A stretch of 37,940 nt of DNA from Chitinophaga pinensis (GCA_943329075.2 CALQCM020000041.1:1-37940); one strand, 5' to 3'; numbered from the stretch's first letter, positions 25,950-34,650 are shown. The notes: a model not told the origin generated them from the letters alone. Numbers and translations are program-made.

Positions 25950-26873
25950 CTATTTCGCGGCGAGTGCCAGTTGGATTTTTTCGCGCCGCAAAGCCGGTGC
26001 GAATATTTCAATAAAATCATAGACAAATGAACGCAGGAAGGCACCTTTTCGCAGGCCGATTTTGATCGCAACGGGCTCGAAGAGATGGTTCGCGCTGATA
26101 GCCACAAGAGTGGTGTCTTCGGCTTTGCTGTAGGCGAGGGAGGCAACGACGGCGATGCCGAGGCCGGAGCGGACGTATGTTTTCATGACGTCAACGTCGG
26201 TGGCGGTTAAAACGATGTTGGGTGACAGTCCCTTCGCTTCGAAGACCTCCAGAATTCGCCAGTAGATGGCAAATTTGGCGTCATAAGTGATCAGCGAGTA
26301 TTGCGACAGCTGGTGCAGCGTGGGCTTCCTGACTTTGGCAAGTGGGTGATTACGCGGCGCAAGAATGATGCGCTCATGCTGATTGCATGAAAAAAATACC
26401 AAGTCTTTCGGGCGATCTTCAGCCTCAGCGCAAATGGCCAGATCCGCGTCGCCGTTGCTTGCCCAGGTCATGATTTGTTGGGGATCACCCTGACGTAGCA
26501 CGAGACGCACCTTCGGGTAACGCGCCATGAACGTGCGGATAACGTCGGGCAGGGCGTATCGCGCATAGGTGTGTGAGGCGGCAATTGTGATGCTGCCTTG
26601 CTGGCTAGCCTCAGAATTTTTACCTAATTCACCGATCGTATCGATGTCATGGAGCACGCGCCTGGCGTAGTCGAGCACTTCGCGACCCGTGCTCGTGAGG
26701 CCGCTGATTTTGCGCTTGGAGCGCACGAATATCGGCGTGCCGATTTGCTTTTCAAGGGACTGGAGGTGCCGGCTTACGCTGGGCTGGGATGTGTGCGCAC
26801 GGCGCGCCGTCAGGGAGATGTTCAAACCGCAATCGACTGCCTGTGAAAACAGTTGGAGTTGACGGAGTCTCAT
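25950..26873 (-). CDS. LysR-family regulator, CysB/Cbl-like, divergent from the selenoprotein operon
   Basis: A LysR regulator of 307 residues from the ATG at 26873, or 319 from an upstream ATG at 26909. I prefer 26873, where the family pattern MRLRQLQLFSQAVDCG begins; GGAA lies a few bases upstream. The helix-turn-helix contains ISLTARRAHTSQPSVSRHLQ. The effector domain has NIVLTATDVDVMKTYVRSGLGIAVVASLAY, the CysB/Cbl-like pattern. It is transcribed away from the selenoprotein operon across about 120 bp that contains an ATGCATA/TATGCAT inverted pair. It is the best candidate regulator of the selenoprotein operon. Confidence 0.9.
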   Translation of the reverse strand: MRLRQLQLFSQAVDCGLNISLTARRAHTSQPSVSRHLQSLEKQIGTPIFVRSKRKISGLTSTGREVLDYARRVLHDIDTIGELGKNSEASQQGSITIAASHTYARYALPDVIRTFMARYPKVRLVLRQGDPQQIMTWASNGDADLAICAEAEDRPKDLVFFSCNQHERIILAPRNHPLAKVRKPTLHQLSQYSLITYDAKFAIYWRILEVFEAKGLSPNIVLTATDVDVMKTYVRSGLGIAVVASLAYSKAEDTTLVAISANHLFEPVAIKIGLRKGAFLRSFVYDFIEIFAPALRREKIQLALAAK

Positions 26874-26890
26874 TTCATTCCATACAAAAA

Positions 26891-26928
26891 ATGCATATAG
26901 CGTATTCAATTATAGTCCTTGTATGCAT
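26891..26928. promoter_or_regulatory. inverted ATGCATA/TATGCAT pair in the selenoprotein operon promoter
   Basis: ATGCATA (26891-26897) and TATGCAT (26922-26928) form an inverted pair 24 bp apart between the LysR gene and the first selenoprotein gene. TGTATGCATA (26920-26929) also occurs at 487-496 before the first MmgE/PrpD gene. It is a candidate LysR operator. The surrounding sequence is very AT-rich compared with the genes. Confidence 0.45.
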
Positions 26929-26994
26929 AACATCCCAAGACGTATATTTAATATTCAAGATCCAATAAATCCTGATATAAAAGGGGAATGCCAT

Positions 26995-27630
26995 ATGGAA
27001 GCGGCAAGTAACCGAATGGTCCGAATCATCAATCCGCTCGGGGAGCCGGAGGCGATCCGCGCCACGCTGGCGCAGCGCCTGAAGTCTCTGGACGGCAAGT
27101 CGATCGGTTTTATCGACAACATCAAGCCCAATGCCGGGCTATTTCTCGAATATGTTGAGGAATTGATCCGTGCGGACTACCCCAGTGTCACGGTGCACAA
27201 GGTTCGCAAGAACTTTACGTCAAGCAAACTGATTGCAGATCAACTCGAAGACAAGGTAGAGGCCTTAGTTAACGCTTGGGGTGATTGAGGGGGCTGCACG
27301 TCGTGGTGTATCCACGACTCGGTCTATTTGGAAAAGCGCAACATTCCAACAGCTACGATTGTCTCAACGGCGTTTATCACGCCTGCGCGGCTTGCCGCCA
27401 AGAATCTTCAGTTAGACGCGTTGCCTCTCATTGTCGTGCCGCATCCGCTGAACGACCTGACGCCCGGTCAGGTTGGCGATCTTGCGCGCTCTGCATATCC
27501 TTTGATTCTGCTGCATCTGACCGGGCAGGAAGCGCTGGAGCCAACGGTGCACGCCGATTACGTACGTCCAGAGCGACGTAAGGTGGCGGGAAACAATCGG
27601 CAAGGTGGTGTGGGAGGAGAAAAGGCATGA
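26995..27630 (+). CDS. UGSC-type selenoprotein, copy 1 (Sec98, U-G-G-C motif)
   Basis: One 211-residue protein read through an in-frame TGA at 27286-27288, codon 98. Before it the protein ends AWGD; after it the same frame continues GGCTSWCIHDSVYLEKRNIP to a TGA at 27628-27630. The motif U98-G-G-C101 is a selenyl-sulfide redox pair of the kind found in UGSC-type selenoproteins, first noted in marine metagenome selenoproteome work. The second copy at 34901 has Sec at the same codon, about 43% identity by eye over the first 98 residues, and the same SWxxHDS and PPHPL/VPHPL blocks. AGGGGA precedes the ATG at 26995; an in-frame ATG at 26923 is less likely because the second copy aligns from 26995. 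No signal peptide, so cytoplasmic. It overlaps the next gene by ATGA. Likely an oxidoreductase of unknown substrate. Confidence 0.88.
27300..27318 (+). promoter_or_regulatory. bacterial SECIS candidate, copy 1
   Basis: Stem GUCGUGG (27300-27306) pairs perfectly with CCACGAC (27312-27318) around the 5-nt loop UGUAU. The loop begins 18 nt after the UGA, and its second base is G, as the bacterial SECIS model expects (a G in the first two loop positions, loop about 16-37 nt from UGA). It would bind the selenocysteine-specific elongation factor SelB during translation. The stem also encodes the conserved Ser-Trp and His-Asp, so protein constraint explains part of its conservation. Confidence 0.75.
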
Positions 27631-28721
27631 GTCTTCAACAGCCAGTAGCTCCCGTATTCGAATTGGAAGATTCGTGGGAGGCAATCAACGCTTGGTTCCT
27701 TGAACGTGATTTGACGGACGGTTTACCCATCGTGCCGCCGACGGAAGCGCGTGTTCGGGCAATGACCGGCTACGTGCAGGAAGTGCTGGGCTGGGCGCCA
27801 CAGGATGCCATTGGAAAGCTCGCACCAAAGGAAGGGGTTGCAACGATCGAGAAAATCGCAGCGAATGCGGTGATGGCCGGTTGCAAGGCGGAATACATGC
27901 CGGTGCTGATCGCCTGCGTAAAAGGCATTGCTGATCGTAGATTCAATCTGGATGCGCTACAGACATCCACACACAACACATCAGTGTTGCCGATCGTCAA
28001 TGGGCCTATCTGTAAGGCGATCGATCTCAACTGGGGTCACAACTACACGGGAAGCCGCTGGCAAAGTACGGCGGCGATTGGTCGTGCGCTGCGCCTGATC
28101 ATGGCGAACATCGGCGGCACTCCGGGCTCAGTGAATATACACACGCAGGGCCATATTGCCCGCTTCGAACACTGTATCGCGGAAAATGAGGGTGAGAATC
28201 CGTGGGAACCTCTGCATGTCGAGAGGGGGTTCGCACCGGACGTCAGTACTGTGACCGTGATTCCAGCATGTCCCGCGGCAATGATTGACGACAACGGCGG
28301 TAGCCAAACGGCAAAAGATTTGCTGAGGACCATTGCGCACTCCATTGCGTATGTCGGCAATAGGAATACCAATGGCGAAGGTCAGCCGCTATTGATTCTT
28401 GCCCCGCAGCATGCACGCTTGCTTGCAGATGGAAATTACAGCAAGGCAGAGGTGAAACGGTTTATCTGGGAGCGCGCCCGCGTGCGATTTGGTGATATAC
28501 CGACCGGTAATCTAGTGAGCTTCAGCCAGAAAAACCTGAAACTTTATGCCGATGTGGATCCTGGTTACGGTGTGCCGATTGCTGACAAAGCCGACGATAT
28601 CGTCATTGTTGTAATGGGCGGTGCAGGAACGCATAGTCTTTCCGTACAGACAAGATTGGCTTGCGAGAATTTAACCGTTTCGATTACAAAGAAGGATGGA
28701 ACGTTTTTGAAGATTCAGTAA
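27627..28721 (+). CDS. selenoprotein-associated 364-residue conserved protein, function unknown, copy 1
   Basis: A 364-residue soluble protein without signal peptide, coupled to the selenoprotein gene by a 4-nt ATGA overlap. I do not know its activity. The N-terminus carries WFLERDLTDGLPIVPPTEAR, a block I recall from uncharacterised proteins associated with UGSC domains. It aligns without gaps over most of its length with the copy at 35512. Shared residues that might be catalytic or bind a ligand are Cys86 (AVMAGC), His116 (TSTHNTS), His172 and His176 (NIHTQGHIAR), Cys183 (CIAENE) and Cys215 (PACPAAMI). VVMGGAGTHSLSVQT lies near the C-terminus. Invariant pairing with a selenoprotein suggests a two-subunit enzyme, or an enzyme and its redox partner. 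Confidence 0.85.
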   Translation: MSLQQPVAPVFELEDSWEAINAWFLERDLTDGLPIVPPTEARVRAMTGYVQEVLGWAPQDAIGKLAPKEGVATIEKIAANAVMAGCKAEYMPVLIACVKGIADRRFNLDALQTSTHNTSVLPIVNGPICKAIDLNWGHNYTGSRWQSTAAIGRALRLIMANIGGTPGSVNIHTQGHIARFEHCIAENEGENPWEPLHVERGFAPDVSTVTVIPACPAAMIDDNGGSQTAKDLLRTIAHSIAYVGNRNTNGEGQPLLILAPQHARLLADGNYSKAEVKRFIWERARVRFGDIPTGNLVSFSQKNLKLYADVDPGYGVPIADKADDIVIVVMGGAGTHSLSVQTRLACENLTVSITKKDGTFLKIQ

Positions 28722-28818
28722 GCCGTTGGGTCGACGTGTAATCCGATCGAAAAAAATAGCTTCTCCCGATGAATTGAGATGGCATCATGGGTGTATTGAG
28801 AACAACTGGAGGATGAGG

Positions 28819-29787
28819 ATGGTTCAATTTATACGTGTCGCTTTATTGTTATTGGCATGTGGCGCGTTAAACGCGCATTCACAGACCTATCCGACTAAAC
28901 CGGTACGCTTGGTTGTGCCGTTTGCGCCCGGTGGTACTACTGAAGTGCTGGCGCGGATTATTGGCCAGAAGTTGGGCGAGCAACTGGGGCAGCAGATGAT
29001 TATCGATAACCGCCCTGGCGCATCTGGCAGTCTGGGGGCAACCATTGCGGCCAAGTCGTCGCCCGATGGTTATACGTTGCTACTGACGTCCCTGTCGCCG
29101 ATTGTGATCAACGTGAACATGTACGCGGGCAAGGGGCCTTACGATCCTGAAAAGGATCTCGCACCGATTTCGCTAATTACGAAAGTGCCATCGGTTATTA
29201 CTACTCCTATTAATGCAAGCTACCGTACCGTAAAAGATATCATCGCTGCAGCAAAAACAAATCCCAATAAGTTGTCTTACGGTTCTTCCGGCACCGGGAG
29301 TGTGAACCATCTTATCGGTGAACTGTTTCGTCTGGCGGCGGGTATAGACTTATTGCACATTCCCTACAAAGGTGCGGGGCCCGCCATGATCGCCTTGCTG
29401 TCGAAGGAGGTCGACATGATTATTGCGTCTCCAGTCGCAATCATGTCACAGGTTCGCAGTGGCCAAGTGCGTGCGATTGCGGTGTCCGGCGCAAAACGAG
29501 CGCCCGCGTTACCCGATGTGCCGACTATCAGTGAATCCGGCGTGCCTGGCTTCGATTCCACCGCTTGGTATTGCATGATGGCGCCCGCTGGGACGCCGCG
29601 GCCGATCATTGATAAGGTGCGTAACGCTTTGGCGCAGGCAATGCAGACGCCGGCAGTGACCGAGCGGCTAAACGCCGAAGGGGCGGTGCCAGAGCCCACA
29701 ACACCCGAGGAGTTGCTGAAACTTATCAAGAGCGATAGAAGGTTGTGGGCAAAGGCTGTGGAAATCTCCGGGGCAAAATTGGATTAA
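28819..29787 (+). CDS. TTT-type periplasmic receptor (Bug family) in the selenoprotein operon
   Basis: A 322-residue Bug/TctC receptor. I chose the ATG at 28819, six bases after GGAGG (28809-28812 region); an ATG at 28813 overlaps that site. The signal peptide is FIRVALLLLACGALNAHSQ. Blocks: YPTKPVRLVVPFAPGGTTE, IIDNRPGASGSLGATIA, SPDGYTLLLTS, LHIPYKGAGPAMIALLS, LPDVPTISESGVPGFD, EISGAKLD. It is 97 bp after the 364-residue protein gene and 11 bp before the OYE-type reductase gene, so it belongs to the same transcript and likely captures that pathway's substrate. Confidence 0.92.
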   Translation: MVQFIRVALLLLACGALNAHSQTYPTKPVRLVVPFAPGGTTEVLARIIGQKLGEQLGQQMIIDNRPGASGSLGATIAAKSSPDGYTLLLTSLSPIVINVNMYAGKGPYDPEKDLAPISLITKVPSVITTPINASYRTVKDIIAAAKTNPNKLSYGSSGTGSVNHLIGELFRLAAGIDLLHIPYKGAGPAMIALLSKEVDMIIASPVAIMSQVRSGQVRAIAVSGAKRAPALPDVPTISESGVPGFDSTAWYCMMAPAGTPRPIIDKVRNALAQAMQTPAVTERLNAEGAVPEPTTPEELLKLIKSDRRLWAKAVEISGAKLD

Positions 29788-29798
29788 TAGGAAGAATA

Positions 29799-31820
29799 AT
29801 GTTCAAGCTGATACAGCAACCGGGGACGTTGGGCCCGCTGAAGTTAAAAAACCGGATTACCTTGGCGCCGCTTGGTACGAATTTTAGTACAAGCGATGGC
29901 TTGATTACGGAGCGCGACAAGGCCTATTACGCCGAGCGTGCCAAAGGCGGTGTCTCAATGATTATGACATCTGCCATGGGGGTGAATGGTCGTGCGCGCT
30001 CGCATCGCTTTACCCCGGTTTGCTACCACGACCGGTTCATACCCGGGCTGGCGAGTCTGGTGGAAACGATCAAGTCGCACGACTGCCATGTTTTTGGGCA
30101 ACTGAATCATCACGGTGCGCTTCTGCATGAGCCTGGTGCAGTGGCAGTCGGGCCGTCGCCCTGGATTAATCCGAAAACAGGTGATGATGTCAGGCCAATG
30201 ACAGAGCCGGAAATCGTCGAGGTGCAGAAGGACTTCGCGAGTGCGGCTCGAAGGCTATGGATTGCGGGCTATGACGGCGTCGAAATCCATGCGGCCAATG
30301 GTTACCTTTTTCAGCAGTTCTTCACGCCCAGAATCAATAAGCGCACGGATGCCTACGGGGGTTCGGTAGAAAACCGAATGCGGTTTCTTGTGGAGACGGT
30401 AAAGCGCATGCAGGATGTCGCGCCCGGACTGTTGGTCATGGTGCGCTTCAGCGTGACGGAGTTTACGACGCCGAGCTATACGGAAGAGGATGCCATCGCT
30501 TTGGCGCAAGGCCTGGAGCGTGCCGGTGTCGTTGCACTCGATCTGTCCGGTGGCAGTAATGAGACACCGCAACTTTCGAAGTATTGCATACAAACCCCAT
30601 CATTTCCCCGCGGTTGTCTGGCCCCCTACGCGAAGCCCATCAAGGACGCAGTTTCCATTCCCGTCTTCGTCGCTGGACGCATCGTTGAGCCTCAAGACGC
30701 GGAGAATGTTCTTGCGTCGGGCAGTGCCGATTTCATTTCGCTGGGGCGTGCGCTGTACGCAGATCCCCATTGGGTGCTAAAAGCGTTTGGCAATATCAAG
30801 GCACCAATTCGCCGATGCATCGCTTGTAATGTGTGTCACGACCGGCTATCTGCTGAAAGAGACGTTTCCTGTGTTCAGAATCCCGTGATGGGCACCGAGT
30901 TCGAATCGTTGGCGCTGACGGAACCCCATCTTTTTCCTTCGAGTGTGAAAAAAGCAAAGCGCCAGCGTGTGCTGGTTCTAGGTGCCGGCGTCAGTGGCGT
31001 CGAGACGGCGCGTGTTGCCGCGGGGCATGGGCATCAGGTCGAGGTCTGGGAGAAAAGCGAACGGGTCGGCGGTCAGATTCACTTTGCGGTAGCAGCGCCG
31101 GACAAAAAAGAGGTTGGGGGTGCCTGGCTATATCCCTGGCAGGAGGTGCAGCAATTGGGCATACCAGTGAAGACCGGCGTTCAGGCTTCGGTGCAGAACA
31201 TAAAGGATTTCAACCCGGATATCGTAGTGCTGGCGACGGGAGCAGTGCCTAAGCCTGCTCCATTCGACGTATCAGGGTTTAACGCTTCGATAGCGGTGTA
31301 TCAGGCATGGGATGTACTCGGTCAGCCGGATCTGGTCAGGGCAGGGGCGCGTGTAACTGTCGTTGGTGGTGGCACCGTCGGGGTGGAGACCGCTGATCTA
31401 CTCGTGGCGCGCGGATGCAATGTGACACTAATAGAACCCCAGGCCATGCTCGCCAATGGAATGTCAAAAAGCAATCGCACGGAGGTTATCGACCGTCTTC
31501 GTGCTGTCGGAGTTAATTTGTGGGTTAAGACCAGCGTTACGAGGACTCGCGCGACAGCGCTGGAATTGCGAGGCGCCGACGGTGCAGAAAAGACCCATGC
31601 GATAGGAGACTACCTGGTGATTGCTGTAGGGGCTCAGGCTAACCTGAACATGGTGCCAGTGCTGGAAGAGGCAGGCGTGCCTTATGTGGCGGTTGGTGAT
31701 TGCTATAACCCTGGTGATTTCATGAGTTGTCTGCGGGATGCCCGCATGGTGGGCTCTAGTATCGACCAATACGCCGTGCGACAAGTCAATCTGAAGCAAG
31801 GGCCGGCGCGGTTGAGTTAA
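29799..31820 (+). CDS. OYE-type flavin/iron-sulfur reductase (2,4-dienoyl-CoA reductase-like)
   Basis: A 673-residue protein of the NADH:flavin oxidoreductase/2,4-dienoyl-CoA reductase type. Residues about 1-335 form the FMN TIM barrel, with HAANGYLFQQFFTPRINKR then TDAYGGSVENR near 164-192. A 4Fe-4S ligand set follows: Cys340, Cys343, Cys346 and Cys358 (CIACNVC, then C eleven residues on). The first GxGxxG is VLVLGAGVSGVETARVAA (FAD) and the second VTVVGGGTVGVETADLL (NADH). Related enzymes reduce enoyl-CoA, trimethylamine or steroid substrates. The start at 29799 follows AGGAAG. It is the last gene of the selenoprotein operon; no counterpart exists in the second cassette. It might supply or use reducing power for the same substrate. 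Confidence 0.9.
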   Translation: MFKLIQQPGTLGPLKLKNRITLAPLGTNFSTSDGLITERDKAYYAERAKGGVSMIMTSAMGVNGRARSHRFTPVCYHDRFIPGLASLVETIKSHDCHVFGQLNHHGALLHEPGAVAVGPSPWINPKTGDDVRPMTEPEIVEVQKDFASAARRLWIAGYDGVEIHAANGYLFQQFFTPRINKRTDAYGGSVENRMRFLVETVKRMQDVAPGLLVMVRFSVTEFTTPSYTEEDAIALAQGLERAGVVALDLSGGSNETPQLSKYCIQTPSFPRGCLAPYAKPIKDAVSIPVFVAGRIVEPQDAENVLASGSADFISLGRALYADPHWVLKAFGNIKAPIRRCIACNVCHDRLSAERDVSCVQNPVMGTEFESLALTEPHLFPSSVKKAKRQRVLVLGAGVSGVETARVAAGHGHQVEVWEKSERVGGQIHFAVAAPDKKEVGGAWLYPWQEVQQLGIPVKTGVQASVQNIKDFNPDIVVLATGAVPKPAPFDVSGFNASIAVYQAWDVLGQPDLVRAGARVTVVGGGTVGVETADLLVARGCNVTLIEPQAMLANGMSKSNRTEVIDRLRAVGVNLWVKTSVTRTRATALELRGADGAEKTHAIGDYLVIAVGAQANLNMVPVLEEAGVPYVAVGDCYNPGDFMSCLRDARMVGSSIDQYAVRQVNLKQGPARLS

Positions 31821-32169
31821 AGTCGTAAAGGCGATGGTGAATTTGGCGTAAACGATCCAATCGCTCAGTTTGCCTTTGCTACTGCGTCTTCACCGCCAGG
31901 TACCAGCTTTGCAGCGCTCTAAGGGTTTGTTGAAATAAGAAATGGGGAGATATTGCGCGTTTAGCTTGGATTCAGCCAGAGTGACAAAGTTCTATTCTAA
32001 TGTAATGCGTTGTTGCGCGAGTCGTATTGCCCAGTTAAGGCAGTAATTAGATGAAGCGAAAGTTGAGAGAAGGGTGTCCTGAATCTTGTGTAAACAGTGT
32101 CCCCGCCGACTTCACATTGACTGCGACATAATAAGGTCAATTGACGAGAATGGGAGTGGACGCGGCGAC
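31821..32169. other. noncoding gap with a solitary IS256-like terminus
   Basis: No gene is apparent over this stretch between the reductase and the next receptor. At 32074-32097 a sequence beginning GTGTCCTGAAT and continuing TTGTGTAAAC matches the IS256-type terminus at 14419 at about 20 of 24 positions in the same orientation. No transposase sequence is attached to it. I see nothing else that I can name here. Confidence 0.55.
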
Positions 32170-33141
32170 ATGGGTCTCCGCTCGATTTCTATCTGCATAG
32201 CCCTTTTGAGCGCGGGTAGCAGCTTTGCGGCTGAACAGCCGTATCCAAGCCGCGCCATCCGGGTGGTGGTGCCGTTTTCTCCAGGTGGCACGCCCGATCT
32301 CATCGCGCGTGTGATAGCGCCGCAAATGGAGCGCGAACTTGGGCAATCGATCGTCATCGACAACCGCGCCGGGGCGAACGGGATTATCGGCGCAGAAATC
32401 GTCGCACGCGCCGCACCCGACGGCTACACGTTACTGAAAATGCCGACGTCGCTTATTGTCAACACGCTCTTCTACAAAAAACTACCCTACGACATCGAGC
32501 GCGATTTTGTGCCGATCACCAATACGGCGAGCGCGCAGGGTTACCTTCTGCTGGTGCATCCAGCCGTGCCGGCGAATACCGTCGAAGAATTTGTCGCGCT
32601 GGCGAAAAAGCGTCCGGCCGAATTGCCGTTCGGTTCGCCCGGCCTCGGCAACTCGTTGCACCTCGCGCACGAATATTTCAATGTGCGTTCCGGCATCCGC
32701 ATGGTGCATGTGCCGTACAAAGGACTTGGTCCTGCCTTCAATGCGCTGCTCGCCGGCGAGGTGAGCAGCGTGGTGATGGCGCCGACAATCGCATTACAGC
32801 AGATCAAGGCAGGAAAGGTACGGCCGTTGGCGTTCACCGGTGCCAGACGCTGGCCGCAACTGCCCGAGGTGCCGACTATGGTGGAAGCGGGTCTCGCAGG
32901 CTTTCACCTTGAAGCCGGGTGGTTTGGTTGGTTTGCCCCGGTCGGCACACCTTTGCCGATTGTGCAGCGCCTGAACGCCGAAATACGCAAAGCATTGCTG
33001 GTGCCGCAGGTGAATGACTTCATAACCGGGGGCGGTTACGATGTTGTTGGCAGCAGCCCCGCTGAATTTCGAGCGTTTCTGCGCGAAGACATCAAGCGTT
33101 ACGCCGAAATCGCGCGCGCTGCTGGCATCCGGCCTGAATAG
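32170..33141 (+). CDS. TTT-type periplasmic receptor (Bug family)
   Basis: A 323-residue Bug/TctC receptor. The signal peptide ISICIALLSAGSSFAAEQ fixes the start at 32170; an upstream in-frame extension crosses the IS256-like terminus. The Shine-Dalgarno is poor (GGGAG is distant). Blocks: YPSRAIRVVVPFSPGGTPD, VIDNRAGANGIIGAEIV, APDGYTLLKMP, HVPYKGLGPAFNALLAGE, LPEVPTMVEAGLAGFH and a terminal RAAGIRPE. It stands alone after an IS scar, so it may have been moved here. Codon use is more GC-rich than in the next receptor. Confidence 0.88.
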   Translation: MGLRSISICIALLSAGSSFAAEQPYPSRAIRVVVPFSPGGTPDLIARVIAPQMERELGQSIVIDNRAGANGIIGAEIVARAAPDGYTLLKMPTSLIVNTLFYKKLPYDIERDFVPITNTASAQGYLLLVHPAVPANTVEEFVALAKKRPAELPFGSPGLGNSLHLAHEYFNVRSGIRMVHVPYKGLGPAFNALLAGEVSSVVMAPTIALQQIKAGKVRPLAFTGARRWPQLPEVPTMVEAGLAGFHLEAGWFGWFAPVGTPLPIVQRLNAEIRKALLVPQVNDFITGGGYDVVGSSPAEFRAFLREDIKRYAEIARAAGIRPE

Positions 33142-33350
33142 AGCATTACAGATGTGATTTTGTAGCTCATACTCCTAAAAAAGAAGGTGAAAATGACCCA
33201 AGCATTCGCTCATTCGTCCAGCTTGGATCGATATTACGGGAGCGGTAAAAAAATATATCATTACCCGAGCTGTTCCGGCTTATCACACTAGACGTTTTTC
33301 TTTGCGACCTTCAGGGGAACTATATAAGTGTCGCGTATATTGGGGGGGGC

Positions 33351-34322
33351 ATGAACAACAGCCGCAAACTGGTGGTAGCGCTCGTATTGTGTGCATTTAG
33401 TTTTTTTCATCTAGCCGTTGCACAGCAATTTCCAAACAAACCAGTTCGGATGATTGTGGGATTTACGCCTGGAAGTGCGAGTGATGTTACTGCCCGCATC
33501 TTTGCACAAAAATTCAGTGAAGCGTGGGGCGTTGCGGTTGCGATTGACAATATACCGGGCGCTGGTGGAACCCTTGGAGTCGCCCGTGGGGCGAAAGCCC
33601 CATCTGATGGATATACACTGATCTACGCAGCCAACGGGGCATTGACAATTGCCCCTAGCTTGCAAAGCAAGCTACCCTTTGATCCGATTCGCGATTTTTC
33701 ACCGATTTCGTTGATGGTCACCATGCCGAATATTGTGGCTGTTAATAACGGGGTGGCGGCACGGAATTTTCAGGAATTGATCGCGCTCGCCAAGGCGCAT
33801 CCTGGAGAACTCTCATACGCTACTCCGGGTACCGGAACACCCCAGCATATTGGGGGAGAGTTGCTTAAGAGTCTTGCAGGTATTGATATCGCGCACATTC
33901 CATATAGAGGGGCAATGTTCACGGATGTTATCGGTGGTCGGGTGACAATCGCAATACAGAATGTTGGTGCAATTCTACCGGTCGTCCGCGATGGGAAGTT
34001 GCGTGCGCTCGCAGTCACGTCGCTTAAGCGTTCGCCAAATATGCCGGAACTTCCTACTATCGCTGAATCAGGGTTCCCTGGTTTTGAGGCTGTTTCGTGG
34101 TTTGCACTCCTTGCTCCCGTTGGGACTGCAAATGGTGTCGTCGGCAGATTACATCAGGAGGTATTGAAAGTTCTTAGTCAGTCGGACATCCAAGCAAAGT
34201 TCGCACAACTTGGGGTTGATACTGCGGGCAGTTCGCCTAAAGAACTGGCTGTAATTATTAAATCTGATATAGATAAATGGGCGAAGGTGATTAAAGAGAC
34301 GGGTATCACGGAGACCGATTAG
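33351..34322 (+). CDS. TTT-type periplasmic receptor (Bug family)
   Basis: A 323-residue Bug/TctC receptor. The signal peptide is LVVALVLCAFSFFHLAVAQQ. Blocks: FPNKPVRMIVGFTPGSASD, AIDNIPGAGGTLGVARG, PSDGYTLIYA, IPYRGAMFTDVIGGR, MPELPTIAESGFPGFE and a C-terminal IIKSDIDKWAKVIKET. The usual YKGxxPALxD loop is two residues short here (YRGAMFTD). A run of eight G residues just before the ATG acts as the ribosome-binding site. The 209-bp gap before it shows no gene. The ligand is unknown. Confidence 0.9.
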   Translation: MNNSRKLVVALVLCAFSFFHLAVAQQFPNKPVRMIVGFTPGSASDVTARIFAQKFSEAWGVAVAIDNIPGAGGTLGVARGAKAPSDGYTLIYAANGALTIAPSLQSKLPFDPIRDFSPISLMVTMPNIVAVNNGVAARNFQELIALAKAHPGELSYATPGTGTPQHIGGELLKSLAGIDIAHIPYRGAMFTDVIGGRVTIAIQNVGAILPVVRDGKLRALAVTSLKRSPNMPELPTIAESGFPGFEAVSWFALLAPVGTANGVVGRLHQEVLKVLSQSDIQAKFAQLGVDTAGSSPKELAVIIKSDIDKWAKVIKETGITETD

Positions 34323-34414
34323 TAATGCATTGAAACTGTTCTGACATGAGATATTCAAAACACTAGTTTTTGAATTCTTATTCGTCTTGACCGGCGTGAA
34401 AAAACTGATCTAGG

Positions 34415-34650
34415 TTGAGTGAGAGAAAATACCAATTTTCTAACACTGGAAAGGATCAGAAAACGGCCAAAGGATTACGTTTAAAACCCGAGCAGGTGGT
34501 AGCTAGGCTACGGGAGATCGAGGTCAAGCTATCGCAAGGCAAGGATGTGCTGACGGCACGTGTAGCGGGGGCCACGGACAAGAGCTACTACCGCTGGCGG
34601 CGGGAATAGGGAGCGTATGGTCAAAAAAAATAGGAAGCTACTGAAAGTGC
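34415..34650 (+). pseudogene. IS3-family OrfA remnant with dispersed repeat copy B
   Basis: The forward frame contains RLKPEQVVARLREIEVKLSQ and later ATDKSYYRWRRE before a TAG at 34607-34609. The block LRxIEVxxxxGK, then YYRWRxEYGG, is the helix-turn-helix half of IS3-family OrfA. After the stop, GCGTATGGTC with a longer A-run and TAGGAAGCTA (34614-34650) repeats 7156-7194. The leucine-zipper end and OrfB are missing. The rest of 34323-34900 shows no gene; only the leader of the second selenoprotein cassette lies in it. Confidence 0.6.

Noticed and set aside
27286..27288. The TGA as a nonsense mutation or sequencing error in a pseudogene
   Set aside because: The same TGA at the same codon in a diverged second copy, the C at motif position 4, the open frame after it, the hairpin and the ATGA overlap all argue for a functional Sec codon.
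27285..27581. A 98-codon frame opening just over the TGA of selenoprotein copy 1
   Set aside because: It is in a different frame from the conserved post-Sec sequence, has no family resemblance and has no counterpart in copy 2. The Sec readthrough frame explains the region.
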